This document shows, piece by piece, positions 36,720-45,098 of a stretch of 64,000 nt of DNA. The DNA is taken from assembly GCF_014651895.1 (NCBI RefSeq), contig NZ_BMXT01000001.1:930001-994000 (forward strand). The letters are read 5' to 3'. Both the position numbers and the translations under genes were made by a program. Under the pieces are notes generated by a model. That model searched no databases. It was not told the DNA's origin and saw only the letters and a program-made list of their open reading frames with translations. Origin of the DNA: Rhodanobacter panaciterrae (GTDB taxonomy: Bacteria > Pseudomonadota > Gammaproteobacteria > Xanthomonadales > Rhodanobacteraceae). Every line of letters starts with the position of its first letter. Within the stretch, counting starts at the first letter, position 1.

Positions 36720-38798
36720 TCATTCGCAACGCGCGCTATCGCCTTCGGGTTTGCATTGTGGCGGCCAGCCGTTGCTGCGCCAGTAATCGATGAATTTCAT
36801 GCGCTGCAGAAAACTCGGGAATGCCGGGTCGCGATGCAGGGCCGTGAAATCGACCGTCCACAAGATCTTGCCGTCGGGTTGCTGGTCGCCGGGTTCGAAT
36901 TCGGCGAGTAACGGTGTGGCATTCAATGGCGGCGCGAATAGCCGCAGCAGGCTCACGCCACCGGTCTTGGCTTCCAATGTTGCGATAGCAGCCTCGGCTT
37001 GCGGCCAACGCGTTGGATCGAGCAACGCCTCGGTGACGGCAGCATACGCAACGGCAGCATACGCATGCGCAGTTTTCTCGTCTTCTTGACTGGACGGACC
37101 GGACATCTGCTCAACGAAATGGCGTGCAGCCGTGTAATCGTGGCGCCAGACTGCATTGCGCCAGCGTGCGATTACAGTGAGCCATTCGGGTTCCGATTCG
37201 AGGCCTGGCAGCAAATCCAGAAAATGCCTGGCTTCGTCGTGGCGACCCAGCGTATCCAGCTCGGTGGCAAGGTTGTAGGTGCCCCAGTAGCTGAGCGGGT
37301 CGGACGAGTAGTTGGTTTCGAATTCGGAGAGAGCCTGTTTGCCATATCCGAGTCTGCCCAGCCACATGCCGATTATGCTGCGCATGACCTGATCGTTGGG
37401 GGACCGCGCGAGCGCAGCATCGTATTCCTTCTTCACCGTGACCCAGTCGTGGTTGTGTGAAGCGACCAACCCCAAGGCCGCATGGGCATAGATATCATCG
37501 GGGTCGAGATCCAGTGCATGCCTGGCCTCGTGCAGCGCATCGTTGTCTCTGCCTATGTCCTCGAAACCGGATGCAAGATTCGCTGCAAGCAAGCCATGCA
37601 CCGGAGCAAAATCCGGCGCACGCGCGGCCAGCGCGTTCAGTGCGGTTTCCGCCTTGGCGTAGGCGACTGAATCGTTCTGCGTAAGAAACACGTGGCGCAA
37701 TTCGAGGTATTCGCGGAACACCTGCGGGTCGACCGTTTTTTCACTGGCCTGTACCATGTCGATGTGCAAGGCCAGCGCGGAAACCACGGCTTGCGCGATG
37801 TCTTGCTGCAGCGCGAATACGTCGGCGAACTTGCGGTCGTAATCCTGCGTCCACAGTATCTGGCCCGATGGCGTTTCGATCAGGCGCAGGCTGATACGCA
37901 GCTGATCACCGGCCTCGTGCAAGCTGCCTTCGATGGCGTGAGTAACATGCAGGCGTTCAGCCAGCTGTTTGGCGTCGAAGCCATCCTGTTGCGCCCGCAG
38001 GGCCGACGCGCTGGAAATCAGCCGCAAGCCATTGACGTGCGCGAGTCGGAACGTCAAATCCTCGCTCAGGCCATTGGCGAAAGCGGCCTCATTGCCGTCT
38101 GCGCTGCTGTTTGCGCCGATCGCGTGCAGAGGCAGCACGACCAGGATGGGCGAAGGTGCAGGCGCCGAACTCGACGTTTGGTGCAGCCAGAGTGAGCCCA
38201 CAATGGCTGCGAGCAGCATGCATAGAAGGACGGCTGCGCGAACGCGTGTGCGCGGCGGTGCAGGTGCCGGAAGCGCGACTGAGGACGAGTCGGCGACGTG
38301 CGTTGACGAGATCGGCGAATCCGCAAGCTTGCCATCAGTTGCAGATGGCGGGGACACGGTTCGGCTGTCCACCGCATCCAGTACGGGTACCAACGCTGTC
38401 GCGGAAACGATCGGCCCCGTGCTTGCCGCATCAGCGTTTGCATCGGGCGAGACGGGCCGCGCATCGAGCAGGCGTACTTGCGCGTCGAAGCGATAGCCGA
38501 TGCCATACAGCGTGTGCAAGTAGTGCTGATCTTCGACACGCTCGCCAAGCGCCTGTCGGAGCATGGTGACGACGCGATTGAGCACGCCGGGTGTCACATG
38601 GCGGTGGCCCCAGACCGCATCGAGGATTTCGTCCCGGCCGAAAGCACGGCCCGGATGTCGCGCGAGCAGGGCGAGCACCGCAAATGCCTTCGGTTCGAGC
38701 GGCACGTTCGTGCCGGCCACGAATAGTCGTCGTCCGGTGAGATCGATTTCCACCGCGTCGAACACGATCCAGCCCGCTGGATTTTCGGCTTCCACCAT
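36720..38798 (-). CDS. CadC-like membrane-bound transcriptional regulator with TolB/TPR region
   Basis: 692 residues. A cytoplasmic OmpR-type winged helix-turn-helix (about 10-106: PLEPKAFAVLALLARHPGRA, HVTPGVLNRVVTMLRQAL) is followed by a Ser/Pro-rich linker, one membrane helix (187-206) and a periplasmic part. The periplasmic part starts with a TolB-like beta domain (ILVVLPLHAIG, GLSEDLTFRLAHVNGL, RISLRLIETPSGQILWTQDY) and continues with TPR repeats. This ToxR/CadC layout binds DNA in response to periplasmic signals. It is divergent from the exported protein at 39051, a plausible target. GAGGGGG lies before the ATG. Confidence 0.87.
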   Translation of the reverse strand: MVEAENPAGWIVFDAVEIDLTGRRLFVAGTNVPLEPKAFAVLALLARHPGRAFGRDEILDAVWGHRHVTPGVLNRVVTMLRQALGERVEDQHYLHTLYGIGYRFDAQVRLLDARPVSPDANADAASTGPIVSATALVPVLDAVDSRTVSPPSATDGKLADSPISSTHVADSSSVALPAPAPPRTRVRAAVLLCMLLAAIVGSLWLHQTSSSAPAPSPILVVLPLHAIGANSSADGNEAAFANGLSEDLTFRLAHVNGLRLISSASALRAQQDGFDAKQLAERLHVTHAIEGSLHEAGDQLRISLRLIETPSGQILWTQDYDRKFADVFALQQDIAQAVVSALALHIDMVQASEKTVDPQVFREYLELRHVFLTQNDSVAYAKAETALNALAARAPDFAPVHGLLAANLASGFEDIGRDNDALHEARHALDLDPDDIYAHAALGLVASHNHDWVTVKKEYDAALARSPNDQVMRSIIGMWLGRLGYGKQALSEFETNYSSDPLSYWGTYNLATELDTLGRHDEARHFLDLLPGLESEPEWLTVIARWRNAVWRHDYTAARHFVEQMSGPSSQEDEKTAHAYAAVAYAAVTEALLDPTRWPQAEAAIATLEAKTGGVSLLRLFAPPLNATPLLAEFEPGDQQPDGKILWTVDFTALHRDPAFPSFLQRMKFIDYWRSNGWPPQCKPEGDSARCE

Positions 38799-39050
38799 CG
38801 TGCCCCCTCGAATGCGCCTATTCGGCGCTCAACTGCATTGCGTGTCAAATCAAAGAGATATTTCGCGGGAAATCGTGCCTCAACCATTCCCCAAGTATTT
38901 CCCAACGTCATCCCAACGGGTTCCACACCGGAGCATCAAGCATGGCGATGTGATCGGCGTGAACCTGCCTGCGCGGAATCCTGGGCCACGCACCAGACGG
39001 GTGTAGCGGTATCGCCCTTTTGCAAGACCATCCAACGAGAGGAAACGATC

Positions 39051-39620
39051 ATGACTTTTCGAAAAGAAGTGGTTTTCTTCAGTGCACTGGCGCTGTTGCT
39101 GCCGCTATCGGCACCGGCCGCCGCGCAAATGTCCGGGCCGGACAATGCGCAGAATTTCCTGGCCCAGCCGGCCACCGGTCTGGTCCAGGCGGTACGTCTG
39201 GCAGCCACCAAATACCAGAACGTGGCACAAGCCGTAAGGGATGGATATCAGGCTGACGCGAACGGTTGTGTCAGCAGCCCCGACGAGGGTGCCATGGGCG
39301 TGCACTACATCAATGGCGGTCTGATTGGTGGCACCGTGGATGCCAACCACCCGCAGGGATTGGTGTACGAGCCTGCGGCTAATGGACAGCTGCAGCTGGT
39401 GGCGGTGGAGTACATCACGATCGCCCAAGCTTGGGATGGCAGCCATCCGACCGGCTCGCCGGCCAAGCTGATGGGACAGGTGTTCGACTATATGGAAGCG
39501 CCGAACCGCTTCCGACTGCCGGCGGTTTACACCCTGCATGTATGGGCCTGGAAGTACAACCCGATGGGCGTGTTCTCGATGTGGAATCCGAACGTCTCGT
39601 GCACCAGCTATACGGAATAG
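39051..39620 (+). CDS. Hypothetical exported protein
   Basis: 189 residues. Signal peptide FRKEVVFFSALALLLPLSAP ending ...AAAQ. Mature part contains GLVQAVRLAATKYQNVAQAV, a Cys in ANGCVSSPDEGAMGVHYING and a second Cys in NPNVSCTSY, which might pair in the periplasm. The central segment YEPAANGQLQLVAVEYITIA and the Trp-rich end VWAWKYNPMGVFSMWNP look globular. No family recognised. AGAGGAAACGATC precedes the ATG. It starts 252 bases upstream of, and divergent to, the CadC-like regulator. Confidence 0.72.
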   Translation: MTFRKEVVFFSALALLLPLSAPAAAQMSGPDNAQNFLAQPATGLVQAVRLAATKYQNVAQAVRDGYQADANGCVSSPDEGAMGVHYINGGLIGGTVDANHPQGLVYEPAANGQLQLVAVEYITIAQAWDGSHPTGSPAKLMGQVFDYMEAPNRFRLPAVYTLHVWAWKYNPMGVFSMWNPNVSCTSYTE

Positions 39621-39863
39621 GAAATCAGCCGCCCCGAATTTCCTGGATGGCCGCAGGGAAGCATGATCGACGGAGCTTCCCCGCATCGGGGTGAAAGTTC
39701 AGGGCACGCAGGACGCAGTTTTTCCAGGGGAGGCGTCGGCTCTGATCCAGGGCGCGGGTCAGGGCCGACTTTACGGAGACCTTCGCGACACGAGGCTGTC
39801 ACTGGCGGTGTCGGCATGTCTGCTGATGCGATCCCGGTGATTTGCTCCTCCTGGCTGCGGCAT

Positions 39864-39882
39864 TTGTCCGCACGGCGGACAA
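39864..39882. promoter_or_regulatory. TTGTCCG-N5-CGGACAA inverted repeat
   Basis: Seven-base arms TTGTCCG and CGGACAA flank CACGG, 29 bases before the start of the outer-membrane protein gene. Half-sites resemble those of the sigma-54 upstream sites at 41.1 and 59.2 kb, but the spacing differs and no sigma-54 promoter is seen here. Likely a regulator site. Confidence 0.5.
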
Positions 39883-39910
39883 TGGTCAACCGCGCTCCGG
39901 GGGAGTCACA

Positions 39911-40876
39911 ATGAGCATCGGGATGCCTTGGGTTACGCGAGATGGGAACTTGAAGCCGAATCGACGACGTAGGCTGCTCGCCTGGCTGGTGATGGCTGCC
40001 ACCCTGCCTTCGCTTGCGCATGCATGCGCCTGTGGCTGCGGCGTGTTCGACGTCGGCACCAGTGCGATGTTGCCCAACGGCGCGAAAAACACCGTGTTCC
40101 TTCAATACAGCTACCTGGACCAGCCGGAAAACTGGATCGGCAGTTCGTCGTCGCCAGGCGCGGACAATAACGACAAGCGCATTCGCAGCGAGTTTTACGT
40201 CGCCGGTTTCCAGCACATGTTCGATCGCGCCTGGGGCGTGATGGTGGAGGTTCCCTACACGCAGCGGCACTTCACCACCACCGATGACGCAAGCGAATTG
40301 ATCGTGAGCCACGATCACGCGGCGCTGGGCGATATCCGGATCATGGGCATGTACACCGGTTTCTCCGATGACATGTCCACCGGGGTCACGTTCGGCGTGA
40401 AGCTTGCGACCGGCGACTTCACCTACAAGGGTTTTGACCGCGACACGTCGATTGGCACCGGCACTACCGATCTTCTGCTTGGCGGCTACCGCCAGATGCA
40501 TTTCGGTACCGGCAGCTGGGGCGGATTTGCCCAGGTTCAGCTGGATCAGCCGCTGAACACACGCGAGGGCTACCGACCCGGCACGGAACTGGATGCTGCC
40601 GTGGGCGTGTATCCGGGCGGTTGGGCACTGGGCAACGGCGTGCACCTGACACCGATCTTCCAGGCACTCGTCTCCGTGCGCAGCAAGGATCACGGCGACA
40701 ATGCGGATCCGCCAGACAGCGGCTACCAGCGGCTGCTGTTGTCACCGGGGCTGGAGCTTCGCGTGCGCAGGTTCCGTCTCTACGCGGATGTCGAACGGCC
40801 GGTCTATCAGCACGTCAACGGCCAGCAGCTGGTGCCGCACTGGCAAGGCAAGCTGACCGCCAGTCTCAACTTCTAG
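39911..40876 (+). CDS. Outer-membrane beta-barrel protein
   Basis: 321 residues. Signal peptide ending ...PSLAHA, then a cysteine-rich start to the mature protein (CACGCGVFDVG). The rest is beta-strand-rich with alternating hydrophobic residues (NTVFLQYSYLDQ, WGVMVEVPYTQRHF, GVTFGVKLATGDF, LYADVERPVYQ), ending LTASLNF. A terminal Phe is the usual sign for BAM-mediated assembly. It resembles transporter/MetA-pathway type outer-membrane channels. GGGGGAG precedes the ATG. A TTGTCCG palindrome lies upstream. Confidence 0.72.
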   Translation: MSIGMPWVTRDGNLKPNRRRRLLAWLVMAATLPSLAHACACGCGVFDVGTSAMLPNGAKNTVFLQYSYLDQPENWIGSSSSPGADNNDKRIRSEFYVAGFQHMFDRAWGVMVEVPYTQRHFTTTDDASELIVSHDHAALGDIRIMGMYTGFSDDMSTGVTFGVKLATGDFTYKGFDRDTSIGTGTTDLLLGGYRQMHFGTGSWGGFAQVQLDQPLNTREGYRPGTELDAAVGVYPGGWALGNGVHLTPIFQALVSVRSKDHGDNADPPDSGYQRLLLSPGLELRVRRFRLYADVERPVYQHVNGQQLVPHWQGKLTASLNF

Positions 40877-41059
40877 CCATTCGGCAACGCGGTTCGATCG
40901 CCTCATCGGATAGGGCCGCCACGCGAATATTCCCGATGCATCGGGATGCGGATGAAGCAACGATCAGCATCGGCATTTTCTTGCGACGGCATCGTCTGCA
41001 TATCCGCGCGTGTGCCGATACGGCGCTTTCACTGGTCGAGTGTCACCCCACTTGTGGCG

Positions 41060-41100
41060 TGTCCGCGGTGTCCGATGTCCGCGTGAAGTGTCCGCGGACG
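41060..41100 (+). promoter_or_regulatory. Upstream activator sites for the sigma-54 promoter
   Basis: TGTCCGCGG (41060) and TGTCCGATGT (41069-41078) precede TGTCCGCGGACG (41089-41100), which contains the palindrome GTCCGCGGAC. The centres of the last two lie 21 bases apart. The palindrome centre is 73.5 bases upstream of the first G of the -24 GG, exactly as at the second locus. This is the expected placement for an enhancer-binding activator. Confidence 0.7.
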
Positions 41101-41165
41101 GATATTCATCTTTTGATGATCGACGAAAAACGGCATGGGAGCGTGATTTTCAAGGCGCGATGGGA

Positions 41166-41182
41166 TTGGCACGACGTTTGCC
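41166..41182 (+). promoter_or_regulatory. Sigma-54 (RpoN) promoter, locus 1
   Basis: TTGGCACGACGTTTGCC matches the -24/-12 consensus TGGCAC-N5-TTGC. The GG (41168-41169) and GC (41180-41181) are 12 bases apart, as required. Predicted start near 41193, 36 bases before the peptide ATG. Confidence 0.85.
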
Positions 41183-41228
41183 ATATCCGTCTCGAAAGCT
41201 TCGTTTCATCACTCGATGGAGAGCCGCC

Positions 41229-41324
41229 ATGAAATTCAAATACGAAACCCTTTTGCTGCAGAGCCTGTTCGGCGCCTGCGTGCTGATTTGTGCGATGACC
41301 GTCAGCAGCATGCTGCTGGCGTAG
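41229..41324 (+). CDS. Small sigma-54-controlled membrane peptide (paralogue 1)
   Basis: 31 residues: MKFKYETLLLQSLFGACVLI then CAMTVSSMLLA. One hydrophobic helix from about residue 8 to 31, short charged N-terminus, cysteines at 17 and 21. It shares MKF, LLQSLFGAC and a valine-rich helix with the 49-residue peptide at 59342, and both have the same promoter, leader and ribosome site (GGAGAGCCgCC before ATG). No family recognised. The close conservation of peptide and regulation argues that it is a real gene despite its size. It would lie in the inner membrane. Confidence 0.8.
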   Translation: MKFKYETLLLQSLFGACVLICAMTVSSMLLA

Positions 41325-41453
41325 GTGATCGATCGCGCGAAGTACCGGCGACACGCCGGTTTGGGGCGGAGTCGTCCGCCTCGATGTACGGGCAGCAGCC
41401 AAACCCCTGGTGTGCCCGTGCGTTCCCCCTCCATAAACCTTAGGAAGTGACCC

Positions 41454-41840
41454 ATGAACAACATGCTCTCGCCCCGTTCTGTCTCGCGTCGTATCGCTCG
41501 TGGTCTGGCTTTGGCCGGTGTGATTGGCGCGTTCGCCATGGCGGGAATCTCCACGGCCAGTGCGCAGGCCACTGCGGGCGCGGTGTTCGGCAAGGCACCA
41601 GTGGGCTACAGCATCGCTGTGCGCAGCGACACGACGGGGACTGGCCGAACGGTGACGGTGGATTCCGCCGGCCGTTACTCCGCAGCCCACCTGCCGCCGG
41701 GCACCTACACGGTCACGCTGAAGCAGGGCGATCGGGATGTGGCCAAGCATCTCAACGTACCGGTAACCGTGGCTGGCGGCGTCAAAGTGGATTTCGACTG
41801 CAGCGAAATCAAGTGCGACGAGGCTGCCGACACGAAGTGA
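41454..41840 (+). CDS. Exported carboxypeptidase-regulatory-like domain protein
   Basis: 128 residues. A long signal peptide (SRRIARGLALAGVIGAFAMA ending near STASAQ) resembles those of Oar-type TonB receptors. The mature part is one beta-sandwich repeat: GYSIAVRSDTTGTGRTVTVD, SAGRYSAAHLPPGTYTVTLK, the carboxypeptidase regulatory-like pattern. In Oar receptors such a domain precedes a barrel; here it stands alone. It ends with a two-Cys tail (FDCSEIKCDE). It follows the small peptide by 130 bases on the same strand and may share its sigma-54 transcript. Confidence 0.78.
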   Translation: MNNMLSPRSVSRRIARGLALAGVIGAFAMAGISTASAQATAGAVFGKAPVGYSIAVRSDTTGTGRTVTVDSAGRYSAAHLPPGTYTVTLKQGDRDVAKHLNVPVTVAGGVKVDFDCSEIKCDEAADTK

Positions 41841-41930
41841 ACCTTGGTGCACCGATGTGCGCCTGGTGAAGAAGGGAGGCTCGGCGGGGAAACTGCCGGG
41901 CCTCATCTTTATGCGATGAATGAGCCTTTA

Positions 41931-42584
41931 TCAGCCGGCCGGGTGCTTGCTGGTGAACACCGCCAATTGATCAGCGAAAGCACGTTGGAAGGCGGGCCGC
42001 ACTTCGCCGCGGGCGACATAGGCGGCGATGTTGGGGTACTCGTCCAGTATTCCCGTCGGCTTCGATCGGAACAGCACGCCTATCAGCATCAGGTCGCCCG
42101 CGCTGAACGCACCATCGATCCACTCGGCATCGCCAAGGCGATTGGAAAGTGCGCCCAGCGTTTTGCGGGCGCGATCCTCGAGCATGGGCTGACGCTGCTC
42201 GTACCACGGTTTGTCGCGCTCGAAGATCAGAGCCATGCTGCGTTCAACAAGCGGCGGCTCCACTGTGCTGAGCGCGGCGAACATCCAGGTGATCGCACGC
42301 GCGCGTGCATTCGGTTCGTCCGGCAGCAGGCCGGCACGGCTCTGCGCGAGGTGGAACACGATGGATCCCGACTCGAACAAGGCGAGGTCGCCTTCTTCAT
42401 AGGTGGGAATCTGCCCGAAGGGTTGCAGTGCAAGATGCGCGGGTTCCTTCATCGCCTTGAATGACAAAAGGCGAACGTTGTAAGGCTGGCCGACTTCTCC
42501 AAGCGCCCAGCGGACGCGCAAGTCGCGCGCAAGTCCTCTGCCACGGTCGGGCGAATCTTCGAAGGCGGTGATGGTGGGGATCAT
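41931..42584 (-). CDS. Glutathione S-transferase family protein
   Basis: 217 residues. The N-terminal thioredoxin-like domain has RDLRVRWALGEVGQPYNVRL, FGQIPTYEEGDLALFESGSI (cis-Pro and glutathione-binding ES), and the helical C-terminal domain has ITWMFAALSTVEPPLVE and FSAGDLMLIGVLFR. A paralogue of the same length lies at 51827. It likely conjugates or reduces electrophiles with glutathione in the cytoplasm. It is upstream-linked to a VOC gene on the same strand. Confidence 0.88.
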   Translation of the reverse strand: MIPTITAFEDSPDRGRGLARDLRVRWALGEVGQPYNVRLLSFKAMKEPAHLALQPFGQIPTYEEGDLALFESGSIVFHLAQSRAGLLPDEPNARARAITWMFAALSTVEPPLVERSMALIFERDKPWYEQRQPMLEDRARKTLGALSNRLGDAEWIDGAFSAGDLMLIGVLFRSKPTGILDEYPNIAAYVARGEVRPAFQRAFADQLAVFTSKHPAG

Positions 42585-42609
42585 GGGGAAGCTCCTGTGA
42601 TGGAGAGGC

Positions 42610-42649
42610 AGGGTCAATGTGCACTGTTCGAACAGGCGACCCTGACCCT
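42610..42649. repeat. AGGGTCA inverted repeat with inner palindrome
   Basis: AGGGTCA (42610-42616) and TGACCCT (42643-42649) bracket the palindrome CTGTTCGAACAG (42624-42635), in the gap between the GST and VOC genes. It resembles the GGGTCAG elements around 25.5 and 28.7 kb. Role unclear. Confidence 0.4.
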
Positions 42650-42682
42650 TGCCTTGCAAGCGGTGGTTGATCGTTGCCGTCG

Positions 42683-43162
42683 TCAACCGCGCCGAGCGGC
42701 CTCGATCGCGGCGATGTCGATTTTCGACATCGTCATCATGGCGTCGAACGCGCGCTTGGCCACGGCGGGATCGGGGTCGGTAAATGCGGCGGTCAGGACG
42801 CGCGGGGTGATCTGCCACGACAGCCCCCACCTGTCCTTGCACCAGCCGCAGGCGCTGGCGTGGCCACCGTTGTCGATGATCGCGTTCCACAGACGGTCGG
42901 TTTCGACCTGGTCGTCGGTGGCCACCTGGAACGAGAACGCATCGGTGTGCGGAACCCCAGGGCCGCCGTTCAATCCCAGGCACGGGATGCCCATGACACT
43001 GAACTCGACCGTCAGCACATCGCCCTGCTTGCCGGCGGGATAGTCCCCCGGCGCACGATGGACCGCGCCCACGCGGCTATCCGGAAACGTCTTGGCGTAG
43101 AACATCGCGGCATCCAGCGCAGTGCCGTCATACCAAAGGCAGATCGTGTTCTTGCTGATCAT
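42683..43162 (-). CDS. VOC family protein, PhnB/3-dmu-9_3-mt type
   Basis: 159 residues. MISKNTICLWYDGTALDAAM, FYAKTFPDSRVGAVHRAPGD, VEFSVMGIPCLGLNGGPGVP, and GGHASACGWCKDRWGLSWQI define the PhnB/3-demethylubiquinone methyltransferase-like VOC family. The fold is certain, but methyltransferase activity is not implied. GGAGAA precedes the ATG. It probably heads a two-gene operon with the GST gene downstream. Confidence 0.9.
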   Translation of the reverse strand: MISKNTICLWYDGTALDAAMFYAKTFPDSRVGAVHRAPGDYPAGKQGDVLTVEFSVMGIPCLGLNGGPGVPHTDAFSFQVATDDQVETDRLWNAIIDNGGHASACGWCKDRWGLSWQITPRVLTAAFTDPDPAVAKRAFDAMMTMSKIDIAAIEAARRG

Positions 43163-43458
43163 GCGGGTTCTCCTGGTTCAGGGCGGGGGAGAGTGCCCTT
43201 CATTCTCTTCGACGAACGACGGGCGCGCAGATCGACACGCGGTCGGTATGCACTTTTCTGGATATTCATCTTCCGGAAAGTCGACTCTGGCCATTGTTTC
43301 GGATCACCTGATTTCGAGCCCCACTTTCGGTGCTATAAAGATGGCCGGGGGAGTACAGAACAGGGGCCATCAAACGGCTACGTGATTGCGCGGGCATGCT
43401 TGACGGCAGGATGCCTTGCGTTCTGTTGAGGCTTTATATCCACAAAAGGGGGAACGTA

Positions 43459-43926
43459 GTGACTGCCAAATTCAATCCTTATTCCGTGCCTGACAGTGCT
43501 TTGACTGAAACGGTCGTCAACCAGCGACGTGAAGTGGCCGGCAAATGGCGTCGCTTCGGTACATGGTTGATCGACTACATCTGTTTCTTGCTCTTGTCGA
43601 TGCTATTCGGTGTGGTTGTGGGTTTGCTGTTCGGCTCGGCTGGCCTCGAGGCACTGAAGAAGATTCCGAATATTGTTCTGGGGTTGATTCTGTTGCTTGG
43701 TTATTACTGCTTCTTCGAAGGCATATGGGCGCGCACTCCTGGAAAGCTTGTGCTCGGGACAATTGTTGTCAGCCAGGGAGGCGACAAGCCGAGTTTCGGC
43801 CAGATTGTGGGTCGCACACTGTGCCGATTCATACCGTTCGAAGCCTTTTCCTTCTTCGGTGAGGAGGGTGAGGGTTGGCACGATTCCATTCCCAAGACAC
43901 AGGTTGTGCTCGTTCCAAAGGGCTAG
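43459..43926 (+). CDS. RDD family membrane protein
   Basis: 155 residues from a GTG start with AGGGGGAA upstream. RRFGTWLIDYICFLLLSMLF begins the domain, with the Arg and Asp typical of RDD proteins. A second membrane helix (IVLGLILLLGYYCFFEGIW) and TPGKLVLGTIVV follow, then GQIVGRTLCRFIPFEAFSFF. Inner-membrane protein of unknown transport or scaffold role. It precedes the lipoprotein at 44025 by about 100 bases. Confidence 0.87.
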   Translation: MTAKFNPYSVPDSALTETVVNQRREVAGKWRRFGTWLIDYICFLLLSMLFGVVVGLLFGSAGLEALKKIPNIVLGLILLLGYYCFFEGIWARTPGKLVLGTIVVSQGGDKPSFGQIVGRTLCRFIPFEAFSFFGEEGEGWHDSIPKTQVVLVPKG

Positions 43927-44024
43927 GTTTTCGCAAGCGAGCGTCCGATGGCTGGGGCAGGCCACTTAAAGCGAATCGGGATCGCACGCCATCAGGCCGG
44001 TCCACAGCTCACAAGGGAGCATCA

Positions 44025-44828
44025 ATGCGTTACTTCATTTTTGTGGTGGTCTTGCTTCTCGGGGCGATTGCCGGTTGTGACCAGTCAAGCCTGTTGAAGG
44101 CGATGACCCCATCCGGGGACGAGCAGACTGCGAAGAGTTACATCGATCTGTTGCGGGAGCATAAGTTCGAGCAGATCGAGCAAGCTATCGATCCTGAAAT
44201 AAAGGTGCCGAACCTTCACGATGCGCTGGTTGAAATGGCGGGGCTGATTCCAGCGCAGGATCCCACTTCGGTGAAGGTAGTCGGAGCGAACACGTTCAAA
44301 GGCCCCGATATCTACAAGAGCAACATCACGTTCGAATATCAGTTTTCGGACAAGTGGCTGCTGGCGAATGTTGCGATTCAGAAGAAGGGTGGCGTTTCCA
44401 CGATCATTGGTTTCAATGTCAATCGCCTTTCCGACTCACTGGAGAATCTCAACAAGTTCAAGCTTGCCGGAAAGAGCCTGCTGCAGTACGCCGTGCTTGC
44501 CGGAACCATTCTGATTCCACTCTTCAGCCTTTACGCACTCGTCTTGTGTGCGCGGGCCCGGATTCCGAAGCGAAAATGGCTATGGATCGTCTTCATCTTG
44601 TTCGGCATCGGCAAGTTTGCAGTCAACTGGACCACGGGACAGTGGGGTTTCATGCCGCTGTCCTTCCAGTTGTTCGGCGCGGGCGCGTTTGCACCTCTTT
44701 ATGGTGCATGGACGCTTTCGATATCTCTGCCTCTCGGTGCCATCTGGTTTCTGATGCGGAGGAAGAGTTTCAGCCAGGCTGCCAGTGCGCAAAGCGTTCC
44801 GCCGGAGCTGCCTCCGACCGACCGTTGA
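44025..44828 (+). CDS. Lipoprotein with C-terminal membrane helices
   Basis: 267 residues. Leader FIFVVVLLLGAIAGCDQ has lipobox AIAGC (Cys18). A soluble domain of about 130 residues resembles NTF2/DUF3887-like folds (SYIDLLREHKFEQIEQAIDP, SNITFEYQFSDKWLLANVAI). It is followed by three or four membrane helices (LLQYAVLAGTILIPLFSLYA, WLWIVFILFGIGKFAV, TLSISLPLGAIWFLM). Unknown function; likely envelope protein. AGGGAG precedes the ATG. Possibly co-transcribed with the RDD gene. Confidence 0.75.
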   Translation: MRYFIFVVVLLLGAIAGCDQSSLLKAMTPSGDEQTAKSYIDLLREHKFEQIEQAIDPEIKVPNLHDALVEMAGLIPAQDPTSVKVVGANTFKGPDIYKSNITFEYQFSDKWLLANVAIQKKGGVSTIIGFNVNRLSDSLENLNKFKLAGKSLLQYAVLAGTILIPLFSLYALVLCARARIPKRKWLWIVFILFGIGKFAVNWTTGQWGFMPLSFQLFGAGAFAPLYGAWTLSISLPLGAIWFLMRRKSFSQAASAQSVPPELPPTDR

Positions 44829-45098
44829 GCGGTGGTGTCCAGCCACGGTGATGTGGGGACTGCTAAGCGAACTTGAGGGGCCAGCTTGAGTTGCCCCAGT
44901 TGTCCACCGACTTCCTACACGATCCAGGCGCCGGCTCTATTCGAACCGGCACCTCGGACGCGAGGCGCCGATCCAAACCTGGCCGTTGCGACGCGCATCC
45001 GGCGGCTGAAATCATTGTTCCCGGCGACATCCGCTCAGATGCGGGTGTCTGCATGAATACGTGGGAAAACCTCAGTCCTTGAGCCCCTTTCCATCTGT

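Larger units (their letters stand above)
40877..41228. other. Regulatory intergenic region of the first small-peptide locus
   Basis: 352 bases without a gene. A 16-base perfect palindrome (TCCCGATGCATCGGGA, 40931-40946) may end the upstream transcript. The rest holds the activator sites at 41060-41100, the sigma-54 promoter at 41166-41182 and a leader with CTCGAAAGCTTC (41191-41202). Confidence 0.75.

Noticed and set aside
43875-43892. Possible sigma-54 -24 element (TTGGCACGATTCC)
   Set aside because: No GC at -12 (CATT instead), and it lies inside the RDD gene.
44930-44975. tRNA-like T-loop (GGTTCGAATAGAG on the - strand)
   Set aside because: The five-base stem needed for a T-arm does not pair, and no acceptor or anticodon arm could be placed around it.
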